DNA from: Prostheceraeus crozeri
Taxonomy: Eukaryota; Platyhelminthes; Polycladida; Euryleptidae
Length of the DNA: 64,000 bases
Reading direction: 5' to 3'
Assembly (NCBI GenBank): GCA_907163375.1
Contig: CAJQUW010016149.1
Coordinates: 1 to 64,000 of the forward strand
In this document: positions 45,057 to 54,052 of the stretch, piece by piece
Layout of the letters: every line of letters begins with the position of its first letter
How positions within the stretch are numbered: the first letter of the stretch is position 1
The notes under the pieces: model-generated
Databases searched by the model: none
What the model was told of the DNA's origin: nothing
What the model saw: only the letters and a program-made list of their open reading frames with translations
Position numbers and translations under genes: made by a program

Positions 45057-46046
45057 TCAGGTCTTTGCCAGTAAATGCTTATTGCGATGTCTACATCTCG
45101 AAATCAATTCGCTCCTCTTGTTCAACAGATTGACATTTCTATGCTGCAGAATAAAATATTTCTCGCTAAGACAGAGGTCACATCGCCTGATCATTGGATT
45201 GTACGGCTTGCAAACTTTTTTGATTTGCCAAGATATTTTAGGGGTCCCACCTTTTTCTTTGATACTCCAGTATCCCTTGGAAAGTTCCGTCTCGCTTTTA
45301 TACTTTTCGTGAGAGAATGATTTTTTATGATTGCCATACCGCAGTTTGAAACTTCCTTCACAAATACCGAAGTACGTCTTTTGATGTCCATCGTTCTTGC
45401 CATCTGAGATTTTTGCTTCATACACTATACTGGTAGAGAGGCACTTGTTATCCAAGGGGCAATTTTCCTTATTTTTGCAGTTGCATTCCTTTTCCTTTTC
45501 TTTGCTTTTTAACATTTTTCTGTTGTGACCATTGATGATAGATTTCACATTTGGCATGCAACTGTAACTGATTTTTAGGGTATTTCGGTTGAATATTTTC
45601 CTAAGTCGGCTGTTACTATGGAAATGCTTGTCGATCGCCATCAAAAAATATTTCCCCACGTTCATTGAAACGTTCTTACTGTAAGGAGGGTTAAACCAAA
45701 TGACAGCTCTAGAACGTTGTCTCCTTCCTCCAACTTCTGCGACGCCATTTTGATAATTCAATTTATAATTATATCCGTTTTTTCTTAAAACTTCCTCATA
45801 GTAGTGGGCAGCTTCATTAAATATAGACTCATTCGATGACAGCTCATTTATTCGTTTCTCTATCGTAATTGGAAGCTGTTTGATTATGTTTCTTGGGTGG
45901 TTTGACTTTGTGTTGATGTAGAGCGTTTCCTGGTCCGAACGTTTCAATGTAGAAATGTAGAACGTTTCAACGAACGTGGGGAAATATTTTTTGATGGAGA
46001 TCGACAAGCATTTCCATAGTAACAGCCGACTTAGGAAAATATTCAA
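45057..46046 (-). CDS. Penelope-like protein C-terminal part with Cys motif and GIY-YIG nuclease (arm 1)
   Basis: The 329-residue ORF has an N-terminal segment from the palindrome spacer (RAVIWFNPPYSKNVSMNVGK, a typical end-of-RT block in this group). CMPNVKSIINGHNRKML is followed by the Cys motif ECNCKNKENCPLDNKC and then the GIY-YIG nuclease (KTYFGICEGSFKLRYGNHKK, with SFSHEKYKSETELSKGYW after it). It ends RSELISRCRHRNKHLLAK. The Cys-x-Cys..Cys motif before GIY-YIG is typical of Neptune-like Penelope elements. The RT itself is missing, so it is a 5'-truncated copy although the frame is open. Confidence 0.85.
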   Translation of the reverse strand: MNIFLSRLLLWKCLSISIKKYFPTFVETFYISTLKRSDQETLYINTKSNHPRNIIKQLPITIEKRINELSSNESIFNEAAHYYEEVLRKNGYNYKLNYQNGVAEVGGRRQRSRAVIWFNPPYSKNVSMNVGKYFLMAIDKHFHSNSRLRKIFNRNTLKISYSCMPNVKSIINGHNRKMLKSKEKEKECNCKNKENCPLDNKCLSTSIVYEAKISDGKNDGHQKTYFGICEGSFKLRYGNHKKSFSHEKYKSETELSKGYWSIKEKGGTPKISWQIKKVCKPYNPMIRRCDLCLSEKYFILQHRNVNLLNKRSELISRCRHRNKHLLAKT

Positions 46047-46608
46047 CCGAAATACCCTAAAAATCAGTTACAGTTGCATGCCAAATGTGAAATCTATCAT
46101 CAATGGTCACAACAGAAAAATGTTAAAAAGCAAAGAAAAGGAAAAGGAATGCAACTGCAAAAATAAGGAAAATTGCCCCTTGGATAACAAGTGCCTCTCT
46201 ACCAGTATAGTGTATGAAGCAAAAATCTCAGATGGCAAGAACGATGGACATCAAAAGACGTACTTCGGTATTTGTGAAGGAAGTTTCAAACTGCGGTATG
46301 GCAATCATAAAAAATCATTCTCTCACGAAAAGTATAAAAGCGAGACGGAACTTTCCAAGGAATACTGGAGTATCAAAGAAAAATGTGGGACCCCTAAAAT
46401 ATCTTGGCAAATCAAAAAAGTTTGCAAGCCGTACAATCCAATGATCAGGCGATGTGACCTCTGTCTTAGCGAGAAATATTTTATTCTGCAGCATAGAAAT
46501 GTCAATCTGTTGAACAAGAGGAGCGAATTGATTTCGAGATGTAGACATCGCAATAAGCATTTACTGGCAAAGACCTGTCTTTTGACTTTTATTCACTTCA
46601 GTATTTAA
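45976..46608 (+). CDS. Penelope-like GIY-YIG part, inverted duplicate (arm 2)
   Basis: A 210-residue ORF that is the inverted twin of the previous entry from GKYFLME(A)IDKHFHSNSRL onward. It differs by single changes such as SKEYW for SKGYW and KCGTP for KGGTP. The C-terminus differs (TCLLTFIHFSI) because the stop codon is changed. The GIY-YIG residues are retained. Confidence 0.85.
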   Translation: MGKYFLMEIDKHFHSNSRLRKIFNRNTLKISYSCMPNVKSIINGHNRKMLKSKEKEKECNCKNKENCPLDNKCLSTSIVYEAKISDGKNDGHQKTYFGICEGSFKLRYGNHKKSFSHEKYKSETELSKEYWSIKEKCGTPKISWQIKKVCKPYNPMIRRCDLCLSEKYFILQHRNVNLLNKRSELISRCRHRNKHLLAKTCLLTFIHFSI

Positions 46609-46765
46609 TGCAATGATTCCATGTTTGTCTTTTAGATCTGGCTGACGATTGTATTGGGCACAATACATGAAACTCTGAGTACCGGTACAAGTTGTTTTTT
46701 TCAATTACGGTATAATTGCTCCTTCATAAGTTGAGCACTGTCAAAGAGTGTGTTTCTCACGGTAT

Positions 46766-46817
<52 letters not shown>

Positions 46818-46818
<1 letters not shown>

Positions 46819-47199
46819 GACAAATAGTAACCCACGCAGAAGGCAAAAAGAAAAAGCACAATTTTGTAGCCCAAACCGGTTTCACCTGTGTTCCAGGCTT
46901 CTCACGGGCAACTGAATTATATTACAAAAATTCGAACTGAAGCATGCAAATGATCAAGATAACATAATAGATATATGACACTAATCATATGTACTGAAAT
47001 GGAAAAGGAAATCATAGACTTTTCGGGATGAGCACCGTGAGATTCTATGGTACTGGTGCATGTTACTCACTTAATGATTTACATTTAATTTTGGTTTTAA
47101 GATATTTATACACGTTTTTTCTTTTAGTTCTCTCATGCCTCTGTCACTTCCATTCGGTAATTTAAATATTGGCATAATCCAGAATGGGGGATCTTCATT
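46818..47199. repeat. inverted repeat arm A (empty-site copy)
   Basis: Starts CGACAAATAGTAACCCACGC next to a (TA)n tract and runs to about GGATCTTCATT. Its inverse lies at 47605-49199. It preserves the uninterrupted target, CACTTAATGATTTAC at 47069-47083, for the element inserted in arm B. Confidence 0.88.
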
Positions 47200-47504
47200 C
47201 AGTATGCATTGGTTTTACATCAGTGAGATCAATGTTTTCAAGAGTTTCGCATACATTATCCAAAACCGGATTTCTACCTTTTGGCGGATTAAATGATGAT
47301 TTGTTTTGTACTAAATTATTAGGTTCTGTACGTGTTTGTTGTTCAGTAGTATGAAAATATTCGGTTAATCTTAATCTCCTCGAGTAATATTTCAAATCAA
47401 CCGCGAGTTCCTGGTTGTTTCTGTTGGGTGTCGGAGTGAATTTCCGTCCTCTAAATAATACGCTTTTTTCACATTCAGTTAATTTTTCAGTAGACAGATT
47501 TATA

Positions 47505-47505
<1 letters not shown>
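47200..47505 (-). pseudogene. Penelope-like element N-terminal fragment
   Basis: On the minus strand LTECEKSVLFRGRKFTPTP, then YYSRRLRLTEYF and SSFNPPKGRNPVLDNV form the conserved lead-in to the Penelope RT (R-R-L-x-L-x-E-Y-F; NPPKGRN). The RT itself is missing. A long (TA)n tract follows at about 47508-47578. Confidence 0.75.
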
Positions 47506-47580
<75 letters not shown>

Positions 47581-47604
47581 GTTGAATGTGCTGCATGTGC
47601 AAAA

Positions 47605-49197
47605 AATGAAGATCCCCATTTTGGATTATGCCAATACATAAATTACCGAATGGAAGTGACAGAGGCATGAGAGAACTAAAAGAAAAACGTGTATAAATAT
47701 CTTAAAACCAAAATTAAATGTAAATCATTAACCCTTGCACTGCAAAATGGGGTACAGGTGTACCCCAGCACTATTTCACTGCAGATTTCTCTGAAAATAT
47801 TTATCATTGAAAAGTACAATTTTGCATGTTTGAACCTTTTAACTTATACATCATGAAGCAAATAGAGAAGTTAGTTCATAATGAAGTGTATAAGAGAAAA
47901 ATTAAACAAAGTTTTAATTTTTGATGTTGGGGTACACGGGTACCCCTCTTAGGAGTCGGCGTTGATATTATTTTGACGATGATTTACAGAAAGGATTATG
48001 ATATCCTTGCTATCACAGAGGCAGGACAAAATAATGATCTAAGGAAAGCCTTGGAAGAATGCAGTGAGCTACTGACAGACTGCATAATCCATGAATGAGC
48101 TGGCAGACTACATCCAGTGGGCTTGCACGCATTGGCCAAGTGATAAGTCTACTTCAGAAATTTGCGCAATCCATATTCCTTCCAAATGGACCGGGATCCG
48201 AATCTCTTCCCGTCGACTTAAGATAAATGAAAGTGGTTTTATTAACTGTAAACGCAAATTTCATTTGTGGTTTCATCTGCGTTGTAATCGTAATCCAGAA
48301 TAGAAGTTCAGGCATGATTTTCAGGCGCATAGCGCCTAGGAAAGCATGCCTAGAAATTATGGACTATTATGCTATTGTCACTATCATTATCCTTGTCCAT
48401 AACCCAGATCTGTAGGAAGAGATTGTTTGTCTTTAGTTATTTGCTGCTATTTTGTAAATTTAAGTGCCTGTGTCAGAAGTTTAAGCCCTGATAGACTGCG
48501 TCAAGCTGCCCAAAACCGCGGCTTCATCGCTGAGGAGGACTTTAGCCAGCCAACACGAACCACAATATCAGGAAGCGGAAGGTGCTACAAATGCAGCAGA
48601 TAAAAAGACAGAAAGAGCCGCAATCGCTGCTTCAAATGCAATTCGTTCGTGTGCTCTTCTCAAACTTCAAATTCAAAACTTCGTAATTTGTAGTAGTTGC
48701 TTTGATGAGAGAAATTTGAGGTAATTGCAAAATTTTGTCAATTGAAGTTGTTTCTCCTACTCAATCGTTCTTCTAACATCAAGCCGCTGTAAACAAGTTC
48801 GTGAGGCATGCAAAGGGATATCAGATCAATTATCAGAGTACTTTATATTTCTAGCAATACTGTAGAAGAGATAGATTGCTGGGGTACCCGTGTACCCCAT
48901 TTCGTAGGCGATGCAGGTAAAAATATTATCGTAGTACGAAGGTCAAGTGAGTAACATGCACCAGTACCATAGAATCTCACGGTGCTCATCCCGAAAAGTC
49001 TATGATTTCCTTTTCCATTTCAGTACATATGATTAGTGTCATATATCTATTATGTTATCTTGATCATTTGCATGCTTCAGTTCGAATTTTTGTAATATAA
49101 TTCAGTTGCCCGTGAGAAGCCTGGAACACAGGTGAAACCGGTTTGGGCTACAAAATTGTGCTTTTTCTTTTTGCCTTCTGCGTGGGTTACTATTTGT

Positions 49198-49199
<2 letters not shown>
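47605..49199. repeat. inverted repeat arm B (with insertion)
   Basis: Inverse of 46818-47199 (about 380 bp) once the insertion at 47732-48942 is removed. Bordered by (TA)n tracts on both sides (47508-47578 and 49200-49245). Confidence 0.88.
47732..48942. mobile_element. TTAA-inserted piggyBac-type non-autonomous element
   Basis: Left flank is TTAA (47728-47731), right flank TCAA (48943-48946), where arm A shows a single TTAA. The ends are CCCTTGCACTGC and the inverse of CCTTCGTACTAC. Just inside are GGGGTACAGGTGTACCCC (left) and GGGGTACCCGTGTACCCC (right), with a further GGGGTACACGGGTACCCC at about 47930. I find no transposase; small ORFs inside (for example at 48091-48303) have no recognisable domain. 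Confidence 0.75.
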
Positions 49200-49247
<48 letters not shown>

Positions 49248-49439
49248 TATAGATATATGATTCTGCCCGCAAAAAATCAAGACAGCAATTTAGCACTAGC
49301 GCTTTCAATTTATCTTTAGGTACAAGTGATACAACGTACAGGGAAATAGGCATATATTTAGAATTCAGTGGAAATCAATGTTATGGCAGTAAAGAAAGTC
49401 ATGAGGAATTCAGAAGTGGTTTATAGATATCGATGAAAT

Positions 49440-50079
49440 ATTTTTCTTTTACCATGCGTTCAATTCGACCGTATCTTATAGAAATGAAAAATGTCAAAAT
49501 CACCGGCTCCACAATAATGCATGTGCTTGCTTACTTTAAGTTGACGATATTCTTCAGTGTTTGTCTGTTGTTTGTGCACACGTACTCTGCTTCGTAATGT
49601 TGTACTTGTTTCTCCTATATAAAATGCTTTGCAATTTGAGCAGATCAAGTTCTTATAGTTACAAATTCATGTTGTGTTTGATGTAGAAAGTTTTGCCGTT
49701 AAATTTATAGGATGATCCCTTCGTAATATACTCGCGAGTTCCACATCTTTTGCCGTTGCATTTGGTAACAGCATGAGCTTCATTTGATAGAAATTTAGAA
49801 TTATGGAATATGCGTTTGAGATTGGTTGGTTGTCTTTTGCTATGTATGAATTTTTTTGTTTTTGAAGATTTCACTAGTATTACTATCGCTTTGTAATGAG
49901 GCATTGACAAGGTTTATAGTGGATCTAACATCAGGGTTTCTGGGATTACAAGTACTAACAAAAGGCAAGATATCATTATCATCTTTCTGCTCAGTTCTTA
50001 AAAGTTGAGTTCTATTGAGTTTCTTAGCTCTTATAATCGCGTCATCAATTAATTTAGAAGGGTATTGCTGTTTGACCAA
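49440..50079 (-). pseudogene. Penelope-like C-terminal fragment with GIY-YIG (family 2)
   Basis: In three overlapping frames: KLNRTQLLRTEQ then LPFVSTCNPRNPDVRSTINL, SKRQPTNLKRIFHNSKFLSN, CNGKRCGTREYITKGSSY and SNCKAFYIGETSTTLRSRVR with HKQQTNTEEYRQLKVSKHM. This is the standard Penelope order: LPFVxTYNP, the KRQPxNLK block, the RCGTCxYI Cys block, then GIY-YIG. At least two frameshifts. Confidence 0.85.
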
Positions 50080-50269
50080 AAAAGTTCATCAGAAACAATT
50101 GCACAAATAATTTGTGTTGGTCAAGAATTGTACACGTGATCAAGTGTCATACGAAATATCGTCTAATAGAAATTTTACGAGTATTAATCAATTGGTCTTG
50201 TCTTATTTCTCTTTTATATATATATATTTAAAAAATATACTACAACAAACAGACAAACTGGCTACTACA

Positions 50270-50650
50270 AACAGGACTGGTCTATCATCGAATCGTTTTT
50301 CGAATGAATTTTTAAAGGACTTTGAAATCATACTGAAAAACAATTATTTCGCCTTTGACAATAAATTTCATCTTCAAATTTCCGGAACCGCCATGGGAAC
50401 CAAAGTTGCACCTAGCTATGTATCACTCACTATGCGTTTCCTTGAAATAAAATTATATGATAAGGTCATGTCACACTGGAGTCATATTGATTCAGAATTA
50501 TTGTAATTAAGCAATATTGGATATTCAGATGACTGTTTTTGCTATGGAGACAAGACTTCGGTGACATTGAAAAATTTCACGAAATGCTAAATGATTTGCA
50601 TCCAAAAATTGAATTTCCTGCCAATTTTAACTCCAAAATCACAAACTAAT
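50270..50650 (+). pseudogene. Penelope-like reverse transcriptase fragment
   Basis: LKDFEIILKNNYFAFDNKFH then QISGTAMGTKVAPSYVSLTM, a highly characteristic Penelope RT motif, and LEIKLYDKV. After a frame change QYWIFR-stop-LFLLW replaces the catalytic RYIDDCFLLW region, followed by DIEKFHEMLNDLHPKIEF. It runs opposite to the two Penelope pieces on either side, so it is a separate insertion. Confidence 0.8.
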
Positions 50651-50798
50651 ATAAAAAATATAATACCAAATTCCAAAGGAAAACTCGAAATCTCTTATTC
50701 CCTGACCGGTGTCTGCTCTTCGTGAGCTTGTCAAAGGGAGTGATTTATATCTCAAAATTGTACAAACATAGAAATTAGGACATGCATTGACAGAGAAA

Positions 50799-51459
50799 TT
50801 ATTGCTTATTGAGTTCGGGATTAAGCATAGCAATTAGATGACCTTCTTTCATCTCCCGATAGAACTTGCTACACTGTGGCGGTAATTGGTAGATGGGAGT
50901 CTCTCTGAATTTCATTGTTTCACTAATGGCGCATGATGCTATGTGCTTAATTACGGGGAGTATGGCATAATTAGTTTTGTTTATATGTTGCTTATGCAAA
51001 GTTAATCGTTTACGAGACATCCCACCAGTTTGTCCAATGTAGAAACCTATTTGCATCCGTTGCAAAATAAGGCGTAAATGACATTATTCGATGTACAGTT
51101 TAAATTATTGCGTACAGTAAAGTTCTTTGTTGTGTTTTTGTGTTACAAATTTGATTTCTTTTCCAACAATTATATAGTCGCAACATCCGCATCTGGATTC
51201 ATTACAGCGGGTAATTCCTTTAATTGTTTCTTTATTGCTTTTGTTCAAGATTCTCAAAAGATTCCTTGAGTAATGTCTTATCTTTACAAATTTCTATTAA
51301 GTTGAGGCTGTTAGAGACTGAAATAATTATGTCATTAAATATGCTCGGATTATTGATGCTGTATGTTGTTATAAAAGGAATGATATTCTTATCACTTTTA
51401 ACAGCGGATTTCTGTGATTCCTTAGAAGCACGAAAAAAGGAATGCTCAATTAAAGGCAA
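50799..51459 (-). pseudogene. Penelope-like C-terminal fragment with GIY-YIG (family 3)
   Basis: Minus-strand frames read IIPFITTYSINNPSIFNDII, a Cys block NESRCGCCDYIIVGKEI, then MQIGFYIGQTGGMSRKRLTL with HKQHINKTNYAILPVIKHI. After that come the end block TPIYQLPPQCSKFYREMKEG and HLIAMLNPELN. Two frame changes separate the pieces. The sequence differs clearly from the fragments at 45-46 kb and 49.5 kb. Confidence 0.8.
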
Positions 51460-51504
51460 TAGATATTTCAGAATTTTAAGAATTTAACAACAGCTGTTGT
51501 TAAA

Positions 51505-51735
51505 TTGAACAATCATTTTTCTCGCGTTGTGCAAATCCAAAGAGGAGTACCGCAAGGCTCAGTGATTGGGCCGACAATTTTTTGCCTTTTTGTGCGTGAT
51601 TTTTTAGCATCCCATCGTTCAAGTGTTACTGTGAAATATGCTGATGACATTTCTATCGTTGTGCCTCTAGAGAGTAGTGATATAAATTATATTCGCTTGT
51701 CTATTGAAAGTGAGACATCCAACAAGCAGAAATGA
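51505..51735 (+). pseudogene. LINE reverse transcriptase core fragment
   Basis: The ORF contains RVVQIQRGVPQGSVIGPTIF and VTVKYADDISIVVPLESSD, the RT palm motifs including YADD, of the same general type as the LINE at 37-40 kb. Both ends are truncated. It runs directly into the 27-bp minisatellite. Confidence 0.85.
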
Positions 51736-51885
51736 CCGGTGAGCCGGAGCTAGCAGAAATGACCGGTGAGCCGGTGCAAGCAGAAATGACCGTTGAACCG
51801 GTGCAAGCAGAAATGACCGTTGAGCCGGTGCAAGCAGAGATGACCGGTGAACCGGTGCAAGCAGAAATAAACGGTTGACTAATGC
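51726..51885 (+). repeat. 27-bp minisatellite, about 5.6 units, open reading frame across it
   Basis: Unit GCAGAAATGACCGGTGAGCC + GGTGCAA repeats at exact 27-bp spacing from 51726. Because 27 is a multiple of three, one + frame encodes a nine-residue repeat AEMTGEPVQ with mainly Gly/Val variation. Confidence 0.92.
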
Positions 51886-51918
51886 AGCGGTGAGCCACGC
51901 TTGGCCTTCATAGAAATA

Positions 51919-53041
51919 CAGATTGTTTCATAAAAAATGGATCACCCTTAAACATCGCCTTAACTTCAACTTTGTCTAACTCCACCAAACTTGAACTAAT
52001 TTCTCTGAAATTTGGAAGATATGTCTGTTGTGCTTACTAATATCATTGTTGGAAATTTCAAGCATGAATATTGAGTTGTTTTCCTGTTATAGATAAAAAA
52101 GTAGTAGATAATTTGATCTTCATTTAGCAATGTTACACAAAATCATACATCACTCTTATAAAATTACATTTGTTTCCTTTGTTATATAATATGTTGTTCT
52201 ACAAGCCAAAAGCTATCAAGCAAAACAAAAATAAAGAAAATCGGTCAATCAGAGCCAGTATAGCACCATTATTCATCAACGATAATGTAACTGCTACATG
52301 TGATTAACTGGACTTTATGTTCCATAGCTTCCTGACGTCGTTGCGGTGGTGTTGGCAGCACTTCTGATTGCTTTCAGCTAGAAATCTATCTCTTACCGGT
52401 TGAAAACAATACAAAGCACAAATGAACAATAACGAGGTCGCATTCACAAAAGGCAAAGTGTCAGCCTTGCTAAAACTAGGGTTTTCTTTGCGAGCTACAA
52501 GCAAGCGATTAAATGTCCCTTACACAAATGTGCATCGATGACATAATGATGATTTTTGACTCTGTCGTAAAGAGGGCTCTGGCCGTCCACGCAAAACGTG
52601 TCACAGGAGTAGTAGAGTCAACTTATGCAAGTCTCAATTAGGGCTTAGGACATTATCTTGGCCAGCTCGTTCTCCTGATCTGAATCCCATAGAAAATGTA
52701 TGGAGTATTCTAAAACGTAACGTTCGTCGTTCTGCTACCTACAGATGGCGTATCACAACTGACGTCACTGTTAAAAAGAGAGTGGAGAAAGTTAGATCAG
52801 TCAAAAATCAACGATATCATCGAATCAATGCCTAGACGAATTGGTAATGTCATTGACAATAAGGGTAGGGCCACAAAATATTAGCTTCTTAAGAACCGTT
52901 ACTGTATCATAGCTTATCAGATTATATAAGGACATTTAAATATATTAGGGACATGAAATAACATGAAAAATGCTTTCTGTATCATACTTATGTTTTATTT
53001 AGTCAAATTTTAGGATGATCCACTTTTTATGAAACGGACTG
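51919..53041 (+). mobile_element. Tc1/mariner-type element with 25-bp+ inverted ends, internally deleted
   Basis: TA flanks (51917-51918, 53042-53043). The ends CAGATTGTTTCATAAAAAAT and CAGTCCGTTTCATAAAAAGT are inverted repeats extending into GGATCA(C/T)CCT. Inside, KVSALLKLGFSLRATSKRLN (about 52458) is the transposase HTH and GSGRPRKT (about 52578) the linker. LSWPARSPDLNPIENVWSIL (about 52660) is the third catalytic region. The first two catalytic motifs are deleted. Confidence 0.85.
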
Positions 53042-53181
53042 TACATGCATCATCATTCAAGAACATTTGAGGAAAAGTGACACAAGAAGGTCATTTCCAT
53101 GTAATAAGCGTTAATCATTAGACATTTTCAGAGCATCTACCGACCGATCTCTAAGAACACAGAAAACTCATCAGAACTCAC

Positions 53182-53523
53182 CGCCGGAAGCAGTGACAAT
53201 GAACACGTTCTTATCATCAGGAAGGATTGGCAGCTGGTCATCATCGGCACGCAGATCTACCGTTCTCCTCTCTTTGACTGCATCACCCTCACACACGTGT
53301 CCGTTCACATCCGAGTAACAGTGACCATTCCAGAAGACGGGCCTCTTGTTGAATACCCCGACCTGTCTTCTAACGGAAATCAACTTCTTGTCCTTCTTCA
53401 TTCTCTCCGCAATCACCGCCCGCACTTCTCCCACAGTTGGATGAGAAGATAATTTTGCCGCGAAATGGAAATTCTTTCCATCATTGAAATCTTCAATTTG
53501 ATTGGCAATCCCGAAGTACGTTG
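53182..53523 (-). CDS. exon of the undescribed small-domain gene family, copy 2
   Basis: The exon is bounded by an acceptor CTCTACAG and a perfect donor GGCG|GTGAGT, 342 nt, phase 1 at both ends (a symmetrical exon). It encodes YFGIANQIEDFNDGKNFHFA, STVGEVR-type helix PTVGEVRAVIAERMKKDKKL, FNKRPVFWNGHC and LPDDKNVFIVTASGG. An upstream frame (FFNKRRFAKTNSHYHYYE, ending phase 1 at 53772) would join in frame across the 248-nt intron, but it abuts Polinton sequence and may be chance. Compared with copy 1, 22 of 25 differing codons change the residue. No downstream exon recognised. Function unknown; Gly-Gly near the end hints at a ubiquitin-like fold, unproven. Confidence 0.6.
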
Positions 53524-53771
53524 CTGTAGAGATAACAAATGCAAGACAATCAGAAATGGAGGATTTTCACACATTGAACAGATTCAGATCATTCTAGTTG
53601 AATCATTCCTTCAATAAGAAAGTAGAATAATCAAAACATCATTTTCAACATTTCTCAACATCATCATTCGCATGAAAACGTCATTAGAGAGGGTGAGCGG
53701 AAGCATTTCATCATTCCAAAGTTCTATTTCGAAATGATCAACAACTCGAACTGTGTTTGAATATTTCTTAC
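53524..53771 (-). other. intron-like segment before exon copy 2
   Basis: 248 nt, GTAAGA..CTCTACAG, about 97% identical to 24238-24485, with the exon-proximal ~165 nt identical. Homology between the two loci begins within ~4 nt of the GT. Confidence 0.6.
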
Positions 53772-53818
53772 TTTCATAATAATGATAATGAGAGTTGGTT
53801 TTAGCGAATCTTCTTTTA

Positions 53819-54052
53819 TTAAAAAAAATCATTATTTGTACTTTGTTTTTCAAGAGTTTTAAATGGTTCTACAGTTTTTTCATAATCAGTTTTTACTTCT
53901 TCAGTTAATTTTACATTTTCAAACATATCAGATTGTATACCAGCTTTTTTCATTCTATGTTGAAGATGATTTTCTTTCATAATATTTCTTTGTTTTATTA
54001 ACTCTTCTAATTCTTTTATTCTTTTAAAATTATCAGCTCTAATTTTATCCAT
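53819..54052 (-). CDS. small coiled-coil protein of the second Polinton
   Basis: The 77-residue ORF starts MDKIRADNFKRIKELEELIK and is rich in Lys/Glu with leucine-type spacing, so it is probably a coiled coil. It follows the polymerase on the same strand, separated by AT-rich repeats (AAATTTAACTATTTTAG units, 54060-54150). I cannot assign a function; small helical proteins of this kind are common between the core genes of Polintons. Confidence 0.5.
   Translation of the reverse strand: MDKIRADNFKRIKELEELIKQRNIMKENHLQHRMKKAGIQSDMFENVKLTEEVKTDYEKTVEPFKTLEKQSTNNDFF

Larger units (their letters stand above)
44925..46711. repeat. large palindrome of Penelope-like sequence
   Basis: Arms of about 0.75 kb (about 44925-45676 and 45959-46711) are near-identical inverted copies separated by ~280 bp. 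Both arms carry the GIY-YIG end of a Penelope-like protein and the ACCGTAATTG..AGATCTAA edge, and both are bordered outward by (TA)n tracts or their remains. Only a handful of differences are visible between the arms (for example GGGAC versus GTGGGAC-type single changes). Confidence 0.9.

Noticed and set aside
53611-53853. Separate gene spanning the Polinton edge and the 248-nt segment
   Set aside because: The frame crosses a donor-like GTAAGA and an abrupt change from Polinton to non-Polinton sequence. It is more likely a chance open frame, although its last codons are in phase with the exon.
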